Of a stretch of DNA of 64,000 nucleotides, positions 29,257-39,894 are shown one piece after another (within the stretch, counting starts at the first letter, position 1; each line of letters begins with the position of its first letter). The stretch is from Immersiella caudata (Eukaryota > Ascomycota > Sordariomycetes > Sordariales > Lasiosphaeriaceae): the NCBI GenBank assembly GCA_030512335.1, contig JAULSU010000007.1, forward strand, positions 2,542,001 to 2,606,000, read 5' to 3'. The notes under the pieces were generated by a model. That model saw only the letters and a program-made list of their open reading frames with translations, did not search any database and was not told the DNA's origin. The position numbers and the translations under genes were made by a program.

Positions 29257-31359
29257 ATGCTCTCTCAAGTAACTGGTTCTATGGGCTTCGCGGGGTCGGG
29301 GCGGGCACTCCGGGGGACAACATGCAGTCATTGTCGGCGTATGAAGGCGAGCATCGACGATCACTGAGCATCTGAATTTGCCCCTGCTGACCCACTTCAG
29401 CTCCGATGCGATGCCTCTGAAAAGTTCCCAGCTTCGTGCAGTCGCTGTGCGCGCGCAAATCGAGAATGCTCCCAGGCGCCCGGCAGATATCGACTCGCTC
29501 CGGGTGACGGCGAAGTGCAAGTCGTGCCCCCTTTTCTGAGTGGAGCCACGGGCTGACGTCTGACAGCGCCTGGAACCGCGTCGATGAGCTCCAGAAACAG
29601 TTGGAGGACTTGCGTGCAGAGCTGCGGACAGCTCAGAGTCAACTGCAATCGCCGGAAGGCCGGGATTCCTCGATGAGTGACAATGCTCCGCCCGACAGTG
29701 TTCGAACAACTGGAAGCAACATTACCGACGTTGATGCACGACCGGCAGCCCACCTTGCGGCTGTCTTGGATCTCGCTGTTCCGAGCATGGCACTCGGGGA
29801 CATTGAGACTGCACCCGAAGACTTCTTGCAGTGTATCGATCTGTGAGACCCCGCGCTTCTCATCCTCTGGGCGCTGCTGACGAGGTAGATTCTACGGCCA
29901 CTTCCACCCACAGCTGCCGTTTCTGGCAGGCAAAGCCACCCTTCTCAAGGACAGCCTTGGATATCCCTTATTAGCATGGGCAGTCGTCGCCGTTGCTGCA
30001 AGGGTGTCTTTGAACCCCATGGTGAATGGAATTCGCGCCCGTCTTACTTGGCCCATCCGACGACTTGCCGCCCAGTCAATCATGACCCCGAGGTCGTTAC
30101 CAGCCATCCAAGCGCTACTGATCCTGTGTCTCTGGCCAATGCCATATGCCGCTGTCATTGATGATCCGTCATGGACTTGGTCCGGCATCGCGAACCAGAA
30201 GGCACTTCAACTCGGCCTCTACCGTCCGCTCCAGAGGCTCGTTGAGTATGCCAAGGGCGATATTCAGGTGGCGAAGTCGATGCAAAACATTTGGATGGCA
30301 TGCGTTGTGGTTGGACAAATGTAAACTTCACTGCTTCTGAGGGTACAACAGAGCTGACTCCTCACCAGGCATAGCACGCGGCACGGGATCCCCTCCACCA
30401 TTCCTTTGGAGCACGTCAACCCGCAGCTCCCGCTCCCACAAGGATCCCAGGTTCTTGGTGCGGCTGTCGAGCTCGCCCGAAAAGACATGGTTATTTCGTC
30501 TCTCCTCTCGGACCATGACGGAGCCAGCATCCCACCCACCCGAACGCCCGCCCTCAGAGCATTGGCCGTCGAATTAGAAGATCTCGACGCAAAGATCCAG
30601 CCGCACCAGTCACCTTTACTAGACCGCATACTTTCCACCATCAAGCTGCGACTCTACTCGTTCGTCTTCCGCCAGGGCCGAGGGAACGCCAAATCTCACT
30701 GCGACCCAGCCGACGTGACAATGTACATCTCCAAAGCCTACGCGGTTGCCACCCACCACATCACCACATCCCTTGATGACGACGTGCAAAATTGGACCTT
30801 TATCGATCTTCAGTCCTTTATCATGGCTCTCTTTACCGTCCTGGACATATCTCGGCGTCACAGAACCTTCGTCAACCCCCAACAAGTTTCGGAAATGTTC
30901 CAGCGCGGCAGCGAGATGCTTAGGTCTTGTTCCGTAATCGACGGCGATCACTTCTACCGCGTCTGTGAGATCATAAATTACCTGTCCGCGAAGCCTCCCC
31001 CGGGAGGGGAGAGTGATCAACCGTTAGATCCCGACACAATGACCACGACCATTCGGCCCGAGGCCGGTATAGGGGTGGCGTATGACATCGTCAAGGAGGC
31101 CCAAAAGCGGTATCGGCGGAATGTGCGGTTTCCAGAGGAGTTTCCAGATCTCAGCACTGATCCTGCAGCCATGGACACGAAAGGTGATGGCACGGAAGGA
31201 AACGCTCCGGGTCTTGGGGTTGCCAGCGGTGAGATGGAGGGGAGCAGCGTCGGGGACGGGTCAGCAGACTTTGAGTGGATGAGAGACGACTTTTTGAGCC
31301 AAAGCATGTTTCCAGCGGAAGTGAATTTTGCGAGTTGGTCTGGCTGGGAGCGGGTCTAG
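29257..31359 (+). CDS. Zn2Cys6 transcription factor
   Basis: Exons: 29257-29346, 29401 to about 29503, about 29567-29842, 29889-30320 and 30369-31359. The zinc cluster is split by the first intron: CSHCRRMK then LRCDASEKFPASCSRCARAN, followed by REC, giving the six cysteines. The intron between them would need a GC donor (GCGAGC ... CAG, 54 nt). A short coiled coil follows (WNRVDELQKQLEDLRAEL). The middle homology region is ordinary for fungal factors (IDLFYGHFHPQLPFL, SIMTPRSLPAIQALL). All joins fit in phase except exon 2 to exon 3, where the visible GT-AG choice is off by one base. That means an unusual splice or one frameshift. If intact, it is a nuclear regulator, probably of the neighbouring NmrA gene or a local metabolic gene. 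Confidence 0.7.
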
Positions 31360-31429
31360 AAAGCTTGTTGACCCCTTACGGCAGATAAACTTTGGTCTTT
31401 TGAAAGTCAAATCATCCCTTTTCTACTTA

Positions 31430-32123
31430 CAAATAGCCTCACAAATTTCTTTCCAGGACCTCCAAATTATCACCAGCTCGTTCAAACTCGCCAAATCCTC
31501 CGACCGCACCGAACTCTAGGATGACTACGTCAAGCACGACACCATCGCTCGCGCCTTCAACCACCACAGCGTCGACGTCAAGATACCAGAGTGCTACTTC
31601 TTCGCTCCTCCCAAACAGGGCTACTTCTAGAGACCGCAGGCCAATCTCCTCTCCGCAACAAAAGACATTTGCAACCTCCCCACTGCCGCTCTGGTCACAG
31701 AACCAATCCAGCCCTTCTCCGCGCAACGCGTGAGCCCCTGATCGAGAAGTACTGCGCCCCACACATCAAATCTGCCGCTCGCACGGATGTCGCCATCAGC
31801 GACTGTCTCGTCCGCGTTTACCTCGGCTCAAGTTCTTCGGCGAGGAAACGGATCCTTTCGTACTAGATTTCACCCAGTGTAGGACCATCACGATGGATGA
31901 GACCGGGTTGGCCATGGCGGTGGAGGCATGGCGGTTGAATGATCCGTATTTTCCAAGGCCGTGCTCCATGGACGTGACTGAAGAGGAGGGAGTTATCTTC
32001 AAGGCTTTCTGCGTTAGCTATCTAGCTGCGTCGGATGGCATCCTTGGCTATTCAGAGTTGCCACGGGAGTTTCTCAAGGGCGTCTTGGAGTTGGAGATGG
32101 CGAAAGGGGCGCGGGCAACGTGA
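31430..32123 (+). pseudogene. relic of a DUF3669-like protein
   Basis: Directly after the transcription factor. Fragments in order but different frames: DYVKHDTIARAFNHHSV and VKIPECYFFAPPKQ near 31520-31625, LLSATKDICNLPTAALVTEP near 31645-31705, DCLVRVYLGSSSS near 31800-31835, and from about 31870 a longer open piece (TMDETGLAMAVEAWRLNDP to FLKGVLELEMAKGA) ending at a TGA. This order matches fungal proteins carrying a DUF3669 zinc-finger-like region. Stops, frameshifts and a deletion of the middle part (normally a His/Cys-bearing stretch after VYLG) make it non-functional. The identification is from remembered patterns and should be treated as probable. Confidence 0.5.
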
Positions 32124-32809
32124 CATCAAGGGGAGATGCGTTCGTAAGGGGTAAAGGCCTTGGTGGATGTCGCTAAGGGGACTTGACTAGGGTTTTCAGG
32201 GCTTCAACAGCGAGACAAATGCATACTATATTGCAGGGGGCATTCTCCAATGCAAGAGATTTGTTTACAATCTGAATCAAAGGCCCTTTCTGTTGAGTAG
32301 ATGTGTTCTCGGTTTCCGTCAAGGCCCTTTAGTATGCAGCAGATAGCTTTGCCAGTTCACCCCGCGACTTCTTGAGTGGAGTACTTTGATGTAACAGACT
32401 CATTCACTTCCTAAGAAGGCCCTCCCTTACATTGAAACCCATTCTGCCTAGCTCAAGGGCACAAAGTTAACCTCCATTGCCCAGCGTTGGCCAAGTCCTA
32501 GAAGCCTTGCCCAGACGCTAGTTAAACCCTAGCACGGAATTTGACCGTTGATACTGTTCAGCCGTCCAGAAAGGGCGCATTGAGGCTGTCGGGTAGAGCG
32601 GCAAGAAAACACGCGCGCACGGCCCCAGGCCCTTTCGCTGTCCTTCAAGACCGCTCCTCCGCATTGGTGCCCCAAAGTCTTCCCCGCCACTCTAGACCCT
32701 TTGAGTTTAGTGACCCTCAACGGACTTTCAGCCGTCTTCACCGACTGCGGCCTCTGGCAACTCCATCCTTCAACAAACTCCAAACTCCAACGAGACCCGG
32801 TCACACACC
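32124..32809. other. no gene seen; promoter of the HET gene at 32810
   Basis: No coding frame is supported. Repeated short words with GCCCAGCGTTGGCC/GCCTTGCCCAGACGC similarity occur around 32480-32520. Confidence 0.5.
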
Positions 32810-34786
32810 ATGCCTCCGCTGGACTACGGTTCCTGCACACTAGAGGATCCCTCCAAGGAAATCCGCCTCATCTCCCTCTCCCCCTCTCCAACCTTCACCT
32901 CCCGCCTCGAATGCAGCCTCTTCACCGCCCCACTCGCCAACCCAGACATTCCCTTCAAAGCCCTCTCCTACGTCTGGGGTCCCGACGTCGCCGCCGAAGG
33001 CATGGACACAATCCGCGTAACCCTCGTCAACGGCACCAACGATGTCTCTACTATCCCCATCACCCCTTCTCTCTCTACCGCCCTCCGCAACATCCGCCCC
33101 ATGAAAGGTAAGCTCACGCTGTGGATCGATCAAATCTGCATTGATCAGTCCAACCTGTCTGAAAAGGGCCCCCAGGTCGCCCTGATGGGAAAGCTGTACG
33201 CCTCGGCCTCGCAAGTCCTCGTCTGGCTTGGTCCGCCCGCGCACGGCTCCGATGAGGTCATGGATGCGTGGCAGGCCACGGGGTATGCGGCGCGCGCGTG
33301 GGGAATGGAGGGGTACTACGCAAAGGAGAAGATCGGGATGCTGCACGCGATGATGGGAAACGAGTATCCGAGAGATGAGAAGACGCGCGCGTTGCAGGAC
33401 ATCATGAAGACCGCGGCGGGGCGGTTCGCGCCGCTGATGAAGGAGGGAAAAGTGGGCAAGTGGTTTGGCCGGGAGTGGTTCACGAGGGTGTGGGTGGTGC
33501 AGGAGTTTTGCATGTGTGCGGACACGGTGTTTGTGTGCGGCGAGAAGGTGATCGAGGTTGAGCTGGTCATGCTGTCGGTGCAGGTACTCCAGTCTGCGTG
33601 CGGGAGTCTCAGGAAGGAGGGCTTTGAGATGCTGAAACCGCCGGGTATGCCGTTTGCGAGGTTGGAGGAGGTTAACGAGGAGCCTACGGCGAGGCTGTTC
33701 AGCTGTAGGATGCGAAGGCAGAAGTTTGCCAGAGGCGAGGAGGGGGCGACAGGAGACAGGTTGCATTTGCTGTTGAGGAAATTGTTTGTCTTTCGTGAGA
33801 CGTTGGCCAAGAATCATCGGGACCGTGTATTTGCGCTGCTCGGTTTGGCGGTCGATGCGGAGGAGTTGAGCATCAGACCGGATTATGCACCGGAGCGGAC
33901 GGTGGCGAGCATCCTGACCGAAGCGGCGAGGGCAATGATTGAGAATGGGGACGCGATTGCGATACTATGTTACTCGCAGTTCCCGAAGCTTGAGGATATC
34001 CGGGGCCTGCCTTCCTGGGTTCCCGACTGGCGATCGTGCCTTCAACCGTCGTTTTACACCATCACGGAGAAGGTAGACCCCCATCTATATGCGGCGTCAG
34101 GCGACAGCGCGGTTGAAGTCGTGCCGAGCAAGAGCGCAGATCTACTTGGCCTCCAGGGGTACTTTGTTGATACCATCGACCAAGTGGCCGAAGACGCATG
34201 GGACGACATGTCCTCGGGCCATGTGCGATATCTCCGCTTCTTGAACCAGTTTGACGACCTGTATCAAGCCTCTATGGAGAAGCAGGTCGCCATATACGGC
34301 GAAAAAACCCAGGAAGGAAAGGAGCAAGCACGATGGCGTGTGCCTATCGGAGATGTGTACTGGACTCAACGGGAGGGCAGGGCGCGGGCGACTCCTGATG
34401 TTGCCGTCGAGCATGGTCGATGCGTGGCCTACCTCCGAGCCTTCCACGACCTAGAAGGTCTGGATGGATCCGAGTTCAGAGATGGGTATGCTAAATTCCA
34501 GGAAATCAATGAGGCCGGGTTGTATGGTATGCACTATCGAGAGAGCATGACGATAATGAAGGGAAAGCGGCCATTCTTGACGCGGGACGGAAGGCTGGGT
34601 ATGGGCCCCAGTGAAGCGGTCCCGGGGGATGCGGTCGTCGTCTTCTGCGGTGGGCGGATACCATTTGTAGTTCGACCGAAAACGACGGAGGAAGATGTGT
34701 TTGCCTTCATTGGAGAGGCTTACTGCGACGGCGTGATGGATGGGGAGGTTTTGACAGGGGAGAGACGCGTGTTCGTTTTGGAGTGA
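32810..34786 (+). CDS. HET-domain protein (HET-6 type)
   Basis: An intronless frame of 658 residues from ATG in a good context (CACCATG). HET signature at about 47-230: FKALSYVWGPD, LWIDQICIDQSNLSEKGPQV, LMGKLYASASQVLVWLGPP and WFTRVWVVQEFCMCADTVF. The segment NHRDRVFALLGLAVDAEEL and DYAPERTVASILTEAAR are also standard in the HET-6/OR subfamily. The C-terminal 250 residues have the usual beta-rich region ending in GDAVVVFCGGRIPFVVRP and YCDGVMDGE. It belongs to a different HET subfamily from the two other HET genes in the window (YVWG-IDQICI against SHTWG-DTCCI). Intact; likely cytoplasmic incompatibility or cell-death effector. Its 3' neighbour is a decayed DUF7580-like gene on the other strand. 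Confidence 0.88.
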   Translation: MPPLDYGSCTLEDPSKEIRLISLSPSPTFTSRLECSLFTAPLANPDIPFKALSYVWGPDVAAEGMDTIRVTLVNGTNDVSTIPITPSLSTALRNIRPMKGKLTLWIDQICIDQSNLSEKGPQVALMGKLYASASQVLVWLGPPAHGSDEVMDAWQATGYAARAWGMEGYYAKEKIGMLHAMMGNEYPRDEKTRALQDIMKTAAGRFAPLMKEGKVGKWFGREWFTRVWVVQEFCMCADTVFVCGEKVIEVELVMLSVQVLQSACGSLRKEGFEMLKPPGMPFARLEEVNEEPTARLFSCRMRRQKFARGEEGATGDRLHLLLRKLFVFRETLAKNHRDRVFALLGLAVDAEELSIRPDYAPERTVASILTEAARAMIENGDAIAILCYSQFPKLEDIRGLPSWVPDWRSCLQPSFYTITEKVDPHLYAASGDSAVEVVPSKSADLLGLQGYFVDTIDQVAEDAWDDMSSGHVRYLRFLNQFDDLYQASMEKQVAIYGEKTQEGKEQARWRVPIGDVYWTQREGRARATPDVAVEHGRCVAYLRAFHDLEGLDGSEFRDGYAKFQEINEAGLYGMHYRESMTIMKGKRPFLTRDGRLGMGPSEAVPGDAVVVFCGGRIPFVVRPKTTEEDVFAFIGEAYCDGVMDGEVLTGERRVFVLE

Positions 34787-34960
34787 TGAGTCCTTGTGGC
34801 GTGCAATGAATCTGGGCACATGGAATCGCATTTCTGCGTATCCGGAACAATCTGAGGGAATAAATCCACCGCAGGCTGATGATAACTGCCCGTTGAACTT
34901 CCCAGATCATTAAGCTGTACCAATTCTCCTGCCACCTCCCCACTTTAGTGTGCCCACACG

Positions 34961-34983
34961 CCCCCCCCCCCCCCCCCCCCCCC
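34961..34983. repeat. 23-nt C homopolymer
   Basis: An uninterrupted run of 23 C residues between the HET gene and the DUF7580-like relic. It can form an i-motif or G-quadruplex and is a hotspot for polymerase slippage or assembly error. Confidence 0.95.
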
Positions 34984-34989
34984 ATCGAC

Positions 34990-36460
34990 GTCAGCGTTGA
35001 CGGATATGGAGGGTGAGCTGGGAGCGAGGGCATCGAGAGCAGACCCCCAGAGGGCGTCAGATCTGATGGGCAAGCTGCGACCTCATCTTCCAGTGGCTTC
35101 AAAATCTGCGCATACATGCCGCTGCGCGTCTCTGCCTCACCCAGACTGACCCTCTCGCCAGAGGGTGCCCATGGCGCATCAAGACAGGCGCTCACAGCAC
35201 CCGTGTAAGTGGTAGGACGGCCGTCCATGATCCTCTGCACACGACGGGCCACCAACAGCTCCGTGTTTGGAGTTGGACCGCCACCGGTACTATCGTTTTC
35301 TCTGTGGAACGTGTCGAGAGGTGCCCAGCAGTGGACTTCGATCAGCAAAACGGCCAGTCTCAACAGGCCAGGATTGCGGTGGAAGCGATCCAAGTCTACT
35401 GGTTCGGACTCAGGTGGAAATTGCTTGAATTTTGGTGCTGATGAACGGCCTGAGAATGTCAACGTAGTTGTCATCTTTGCAGAAGAAGCTCATGCGGTTC
35501 TTGTCCCGCTGGTCGCTAAGCGAAGGATTCTCGGAAGCTGGAGGATAGCCGAGCAAAGACCAGGGCCAGCCGGCGTCGGCTGGCCAGCGGTGGACTGGGG
35601 TAACGCGCCAAGACTTTGGCAAACGACACGCTCGGCACATCGCATCTGTACCGAAGGATGGGCTCGTTGGGCCGAAGACGCCAGGTCGTCAGGGCAACTA
35701 GAGGGTCTTTATACTCGACGAGGAGGTTGAGGCAGAACTTCGCGCCAGCGTTAGGTTGCTTATCGCAAATCCTGCTCAACTCGACGCCTTCGAGCCTCTG
35801 TTTTGAGTTGGTGCTATTACGCGGAGGTCATCAGCCGCCGGCCCCAGCCGCTTCGGAATTTTTGGGGGCAGGTGCGTACCTGCCTTGTTCGCTTGGTGGA
35901 AATGGCCCCCGAGCAGCATCGCTCGCCTATTGAGGAAGTTGAAAGCAACACTCTCGCTGGCGTTGAAATCGAAACCCTCGGGGCTCTTCAGGGAGAAGTA
36001 CGCCTCGTGCTCGGTCCCACAATGGCAGGCCCAGCGATGCGCTAGCACGGTGAAGAGCCCCATAGACATGAGCCTGGGAGGGGTATGAGCGTTTTTTTGG
36101 GCCGCAGACACGGAGGCATTTCGGACGGCGTTGGTGTGCCCACTCTGTCGACGATCTTGCCCAACCACTTATTCCAGGTCTTGAGGTTCCGAAGGCAGGT
36201 GTCGCAATCTGATGCCCTTTTCCAGAACCTAATTCTGACCAAAGGCAGCTCTTTGTCTTCCCAGCATCGATATCTTGCTGGAGTCTACGGATACTGAAGA
36301 TGGGACAAATCTTCGTCAGTCGGTGACGCGCGCTTCCGACTTCTCCCTTGATCGAGATGACGACCAGCTCCCCTTGGCAGCGACCGACGATGGTGAGGTC
36401 CACTCGGAAGAGGCCGAGAACCCTGGGAGCCCCGAGCACCCCAACCAACACCATCTCTGG
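34990..36460 (-). pseudogene. relic of a DUF7580-like fungal protein
   Basis: Minus strand, reading 36460 to 34990, fragments in several frames: EMVLVGVLGAPRVLGLFRV (typical start of the family), a helical stretch with CDTCLRNLKTW near 36190, LFTVLAHRWACHCGTEHEAY near 36040, RRRLALVFARLSSSFRESF near 35550, and a last long piece from LTFSGRSSAPKFKQ to GMYAQILKPLEDEVA, including PGLLRLAVLLIEVHCW. The order and the C-terminal LLRLAVLLIEV...LEDEVA pattern match fungal DUF7580 proteins, which are about 550-600 residues and are often near STAND genes. At least three frameshifts break it. Family name from memory of the pattern; the decay itself is clear from the changing frames. Confidence 0.5.
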
Positions 36461-36826
36461 GACTGCGTGGCTCAAAAAGGTTGGGGCACCGTCTGTCGAG
36501 CCGCACGACGACAAAATACTGCTTAATTCCAGGCCCAAATGCCAGGATGGTCGACGCCCGAGGCACCAGAGCCACATCCCAGCGAGTCGGAGCCAAGTCT
36601 CGCCCCCGAGCGGGCCGAAACTCTGATGCTGAAGGGAAGCAAATCGCGAGAGCACAACCTCGGCACCCGGCAGTGGTGCAAGCAATGACAACGATAAACA
36701 GCCCCTGTCGCATGGGCAGGCACCAACCTCAAACGCATCGTGGTAAGAATTGCCAATACGCCTATTTGTCACCAAAATTACATACGTTTTTGTGCATATT
36801 GAGGCACTGACAACTGTTTAGACGAC
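36461..36826. other. intergenic between two divergent relics, no gene seen
   Basis: GC-rich. No frame with recognisable motifs. It probably carries the former shared promoter of the DUF7580-like and G-domain relics. Confidence 0.4.
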
Positions 36827-37620
36827 ATGGTGATTCTGCTCCTCGGTCTTCAGCGATCCAGCAAGTCGGCGTTCGCCAGAGCAGTGACAGGGGTTGACCA
36901 AGGAGCAAGGGGTTTCATAAACCAAGTTACAGGAAGTGTTATCACTTTATTGAATGACAAACTCTCGGCCTTGACTTACTTTGTATCAAAGGTACCAAAA
37001 CTTGTAAATCATACTCTTTATGCAGAGGGATTCGTTTCACCATCGTCGATACCCCAAGTTTTGTTGACAATGCTCACATATGACGCGAAACTGGATACGC
37101 TGGGAGAAAGTACCAGGCAGCTCGGCGAGCTAGCGAGTGCTAACGGCATTGTTTACTTACACGGCATCCAGAGTCTACATGTCACGGCAGTCGATCTGGA
37201 GAGCTTCCGAATGCTGCGGGCGATCTGCGGCGAGCTTTTCCCTCGTGTGGCTTTTGCCGCAAGCCGTTGGGACCGCACCCACCCGGATGACTACGAACAA
37301 TACGATAGAATACACCATCATTTAGAGGGGGAGTACCGAAAGCTCCTGCCGAACGGCCCCAGGGCTTTCAAATTCCTTAATGGCAGCGAACGTCACAAAA
37401 AATTGCTTGACTACTTTGCAGAATAAGTCCACACCACAGTGTTCCCCCCGCTACTGTTTGTCGAGGAACTGGAGAGATACGGATACAAGCGCGAGGGAAA
37501 GTCTATGAGGGTCATTAACAAGACAGCAGCCTACCGACAAATAGAAGCAGACACGAGGAAGGTGATTGTTGAATCCTCCCACGGCTCCATTGTTTGGTTT
37601 GATACCACGAGTGACTGATA
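36827..37620 (+). pseudogene. relic of a P-loop G-domain protein (AIG1/septin-like fungal GTPase)
   Basis: The frame from 36827 to 37426 carries a degenerate P-loop (GLQRSSKSAFARAVTG, with Ser in place of the usual Gly before Lys) and a later part typical of these fungal GTPases: GIVYLHGIQSLHVT, LRAICGELFPRVAFAASRWD and a tail with PNGPRAFKF. The G3 region (GIRFTIVDTPSFVDNAHI, near 37027-37080) lies in a different frame, so at least one indel separates the parts. After the stop at 37426, coding-like sequence continues (LLFVEELERYGYKREGK) to a stop near 37620. The altered P-loop and frameshift argue against activity. Confidence 0.55.
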
Positions 37621-37767
37621 ACTTCTTTACCCCGCTTAGGAATCGGATGATGGGTTTCTATCAACAATTCGGCGCCTGTTCAAGTGAAGTCAAGACATAC
37701 TTCCCTTTGCATGATGGGGCTGAGTCTTGACAGTTTGGGAAACAGTTGGCATTGATCAAACATCGGA

Positions 37768-37836
37768 GAACAAAGTGCCGTATGAGATGACATGTGGAAC
37801 AAAGTGCTGTATGAGATGACATGTGGAACAAAGTGC
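37768..37836. repeat. 29-bp tandem repeat, about 2.4 copies
   Basis: The unit begins GAACAAAGTGC and ends GACATGTG. Copy 1 is 37768-37796, copy 2 is 37797-37825 with one base change, then an 11-base partial copy. Noncoding. Confidence 0.9.
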
Positions 37837-38211
37837 GCTCTGACGTACGACCTGCCCAACTAAATCAACGACTTGGGACGGTTTCAGGGTCTGTTTTGGT
37901 CTTTGGGAGGTCATGTAGAGGGTAACTCGACTCATCCATATCTCACTCTCGATGAGGACTGCGGACGAGGAAGTAAATTTCGTGCGCCCAGGTTCGTACA
38001 CTACCAAACTGTATCTTTGATACTTTTTCTGCTATCCGAACCAACCATCAATTCTCCGCACACCCTTGCCCATCCTGCTGCCGCCCTTCGGTTTATGTAC
38101 AGTTTAAGTTCCTCATCCAGTTCCCGTTCCCACATCAAAGAAAGAACCGCTATATTGATGCCAATGCGAAGCGAAAAACAACTCTAGAAAGCGACAGAAT
38201 CAAGGGTGTTT
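37837..38211. other. no gene seen; 3' flank of the permease gene
   Basis: No coding frame is supported in this stretch between the tandem repeat and the permease stop codon. Confidence 0.5.
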
Positions 38212-39894
38212 CTAGAAAGAATACATAAAGTCCGGATGCCCATCGTAAATCTCCTCCACGGATTTCCCCCTGAGAATGGCGGCCTCTTCGGTGTCCTTGT
38301 TCGCCAGTTTCTTCGAGTTCTGCCGCGTCAGATACATGACCAGCGTTGGCGCCAAGATTGCTGAAAGACCCGAGGACGCGAGGCCCAGACCCTTGCCCGT
38401 GAAGTATAGAGGGGCGTCGCGGAAGCTGAAAGAGACTGCAATAGCGCAGACGTGGCCGGTCATGTTCATGATGGCGACGGCACTGGCTCTGGGAGGTGTC
38501 AGTACCCATATCGTTGGGAACGTAGATGGGGATTCTTACTTCTTGGTGAATCCAATGATGTTGTTATTCAGCCAGGCAAGCTCCAGGATAGTCATCGGTG
38601 TTGAGCCCATCCCGATGAGAAAGGTTCCCGCATAGGAAAGCTGGCGCGGCCCGTTGACTATGAGGAGAATCCACCCCGTAGCCGTGACCAGACCACAGCT
38701 GGCGAGAAACGCGCCACGGCGGCGAAATCTGTCAGAGAGATAGGCGACGGCGATGGCTGTGACGCCCGCGACGGCAAACACTGGGATCGCCATGATCTGA
38801 GCCTCGTTGGCGGTATACCCGTTGAGCTTGATGATGACGGGAAGGAACTGCGACCATGCTGCTTGGCTCATGGCTGAGCAGCCGTTCAGAGCGCTGTAGA
38901 ACCAGGTCTTGGGGTCGCGGATGGCCGCGCCGAACTGTCTCAAATGCAAGCGGGTATGCGGGACGTTGTATGCTTCTTTACTCCTTCGAATGGCGATTGC
39001 TTTCTCTTCGGCCGTGAAGCCACGCTTGACTCGCTCAGGGGCGTCGGGGAGGATGAAGATGACGATGATGCCGAAGCCGACCGAGATGATACCTTCGATG
39101 AGGAAGATCCATCTCCAAGCTGGCCTTCCGTGACGGCCTTCCATGGTGGTCTGAATGGCGTATGCAATCAGACCGTTGGCGGAGCCAGCAATAGAAGTCA
39201 TCGAAAGGAAGATAGCCCCGCGTGTGGCGAGCTCGTGAGGTTTGTACCACAATGTGAGATACAAGGGGGCGCCCTGGATGAAGGCTTCGAATGCGCCGAC
39301 AACCACTCGGAGGCCGGCAATGGTTTGCCAATTCTGGGCTTCCGTCATGCTTCACTCGAGGTCAGTCTGGTTCCTGATCTCAGAGATGACCGGCGCCTCA
39401 CATGGTTGTCGCAGCACCCCACAGTGCAGCAGCGCAGCCAAGCTGAACTGGTGCTGTCAACACACGGACAAGAATAGCGCCAGGCACTTGAAATGCCATG
39501 AAGCCAATGTAGAAGAACGCGATGCAGTAGCTGAGCTGGGCTGAAGTCATGTTGAGCTCCTTGTCCATGCCTGCAACTGCAGCATTGCCAACATCGCTGC
39601 GGTCCTGTACCCCTGTTAATCCGGCTGAAAAACGTGGAGAGCGCGTCGACTTACAAGAGCCGCAAGGAAATATATCGTTGCGATGATAGGAAGGATAATG
39701 AAGTCGATCTTGAGTCGAAACCTCTTCTCTGCTCGAATCTCTTCAGGTGTTAAGTTGGCTTCCTGGTGGTCTTGGAGCCCGTTCTTCGCCGTGTCTGAGG
39801 ACGATGATTCCGGGTCGGTCAGGATGCGGTCAATCTGGATGGCCCCAACAGGCTTATCGCCCCTCGAGTCGGTATCTCTGTGTTCCATGTTCAT
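38212..39894 (-). CDS. MFS permease of the anion:cation symporter (allantoate/Dal5-like) family
   Basis: Four exons (39894-39655, 39604-39402, 39349-38540, 38488-38212) join in phase to give 509 residues. About twelve membrane segments are visible, starting with FIILPIIATIYFLAALD at the first splice. Family traits: DRSDVGNAAVAGM after TM1 (the D-R-x-x-x-G-N of this family), GLRVVVGAFEAFIQGAPLYL, the loop between halves with ERVKRGFTAEEKA, and a C-terminal DGHPDFMYSF. These proton-coupled plasma-membrane carriers import organic acids, vitamins, ureides or related anions; the substrate cannot be told. Head to head with the AtuA-DUF4387 gene, suggesting uptake of that enzyme's substrate or a precursor. 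Confidence 0.88.

Noticed and set aside
32840..33817. Minus-strand open frame opposite the HET-6-type gene
   Set aside because: His/Arg/Pro-rich shadow; the plus strand has complete HET motifs.
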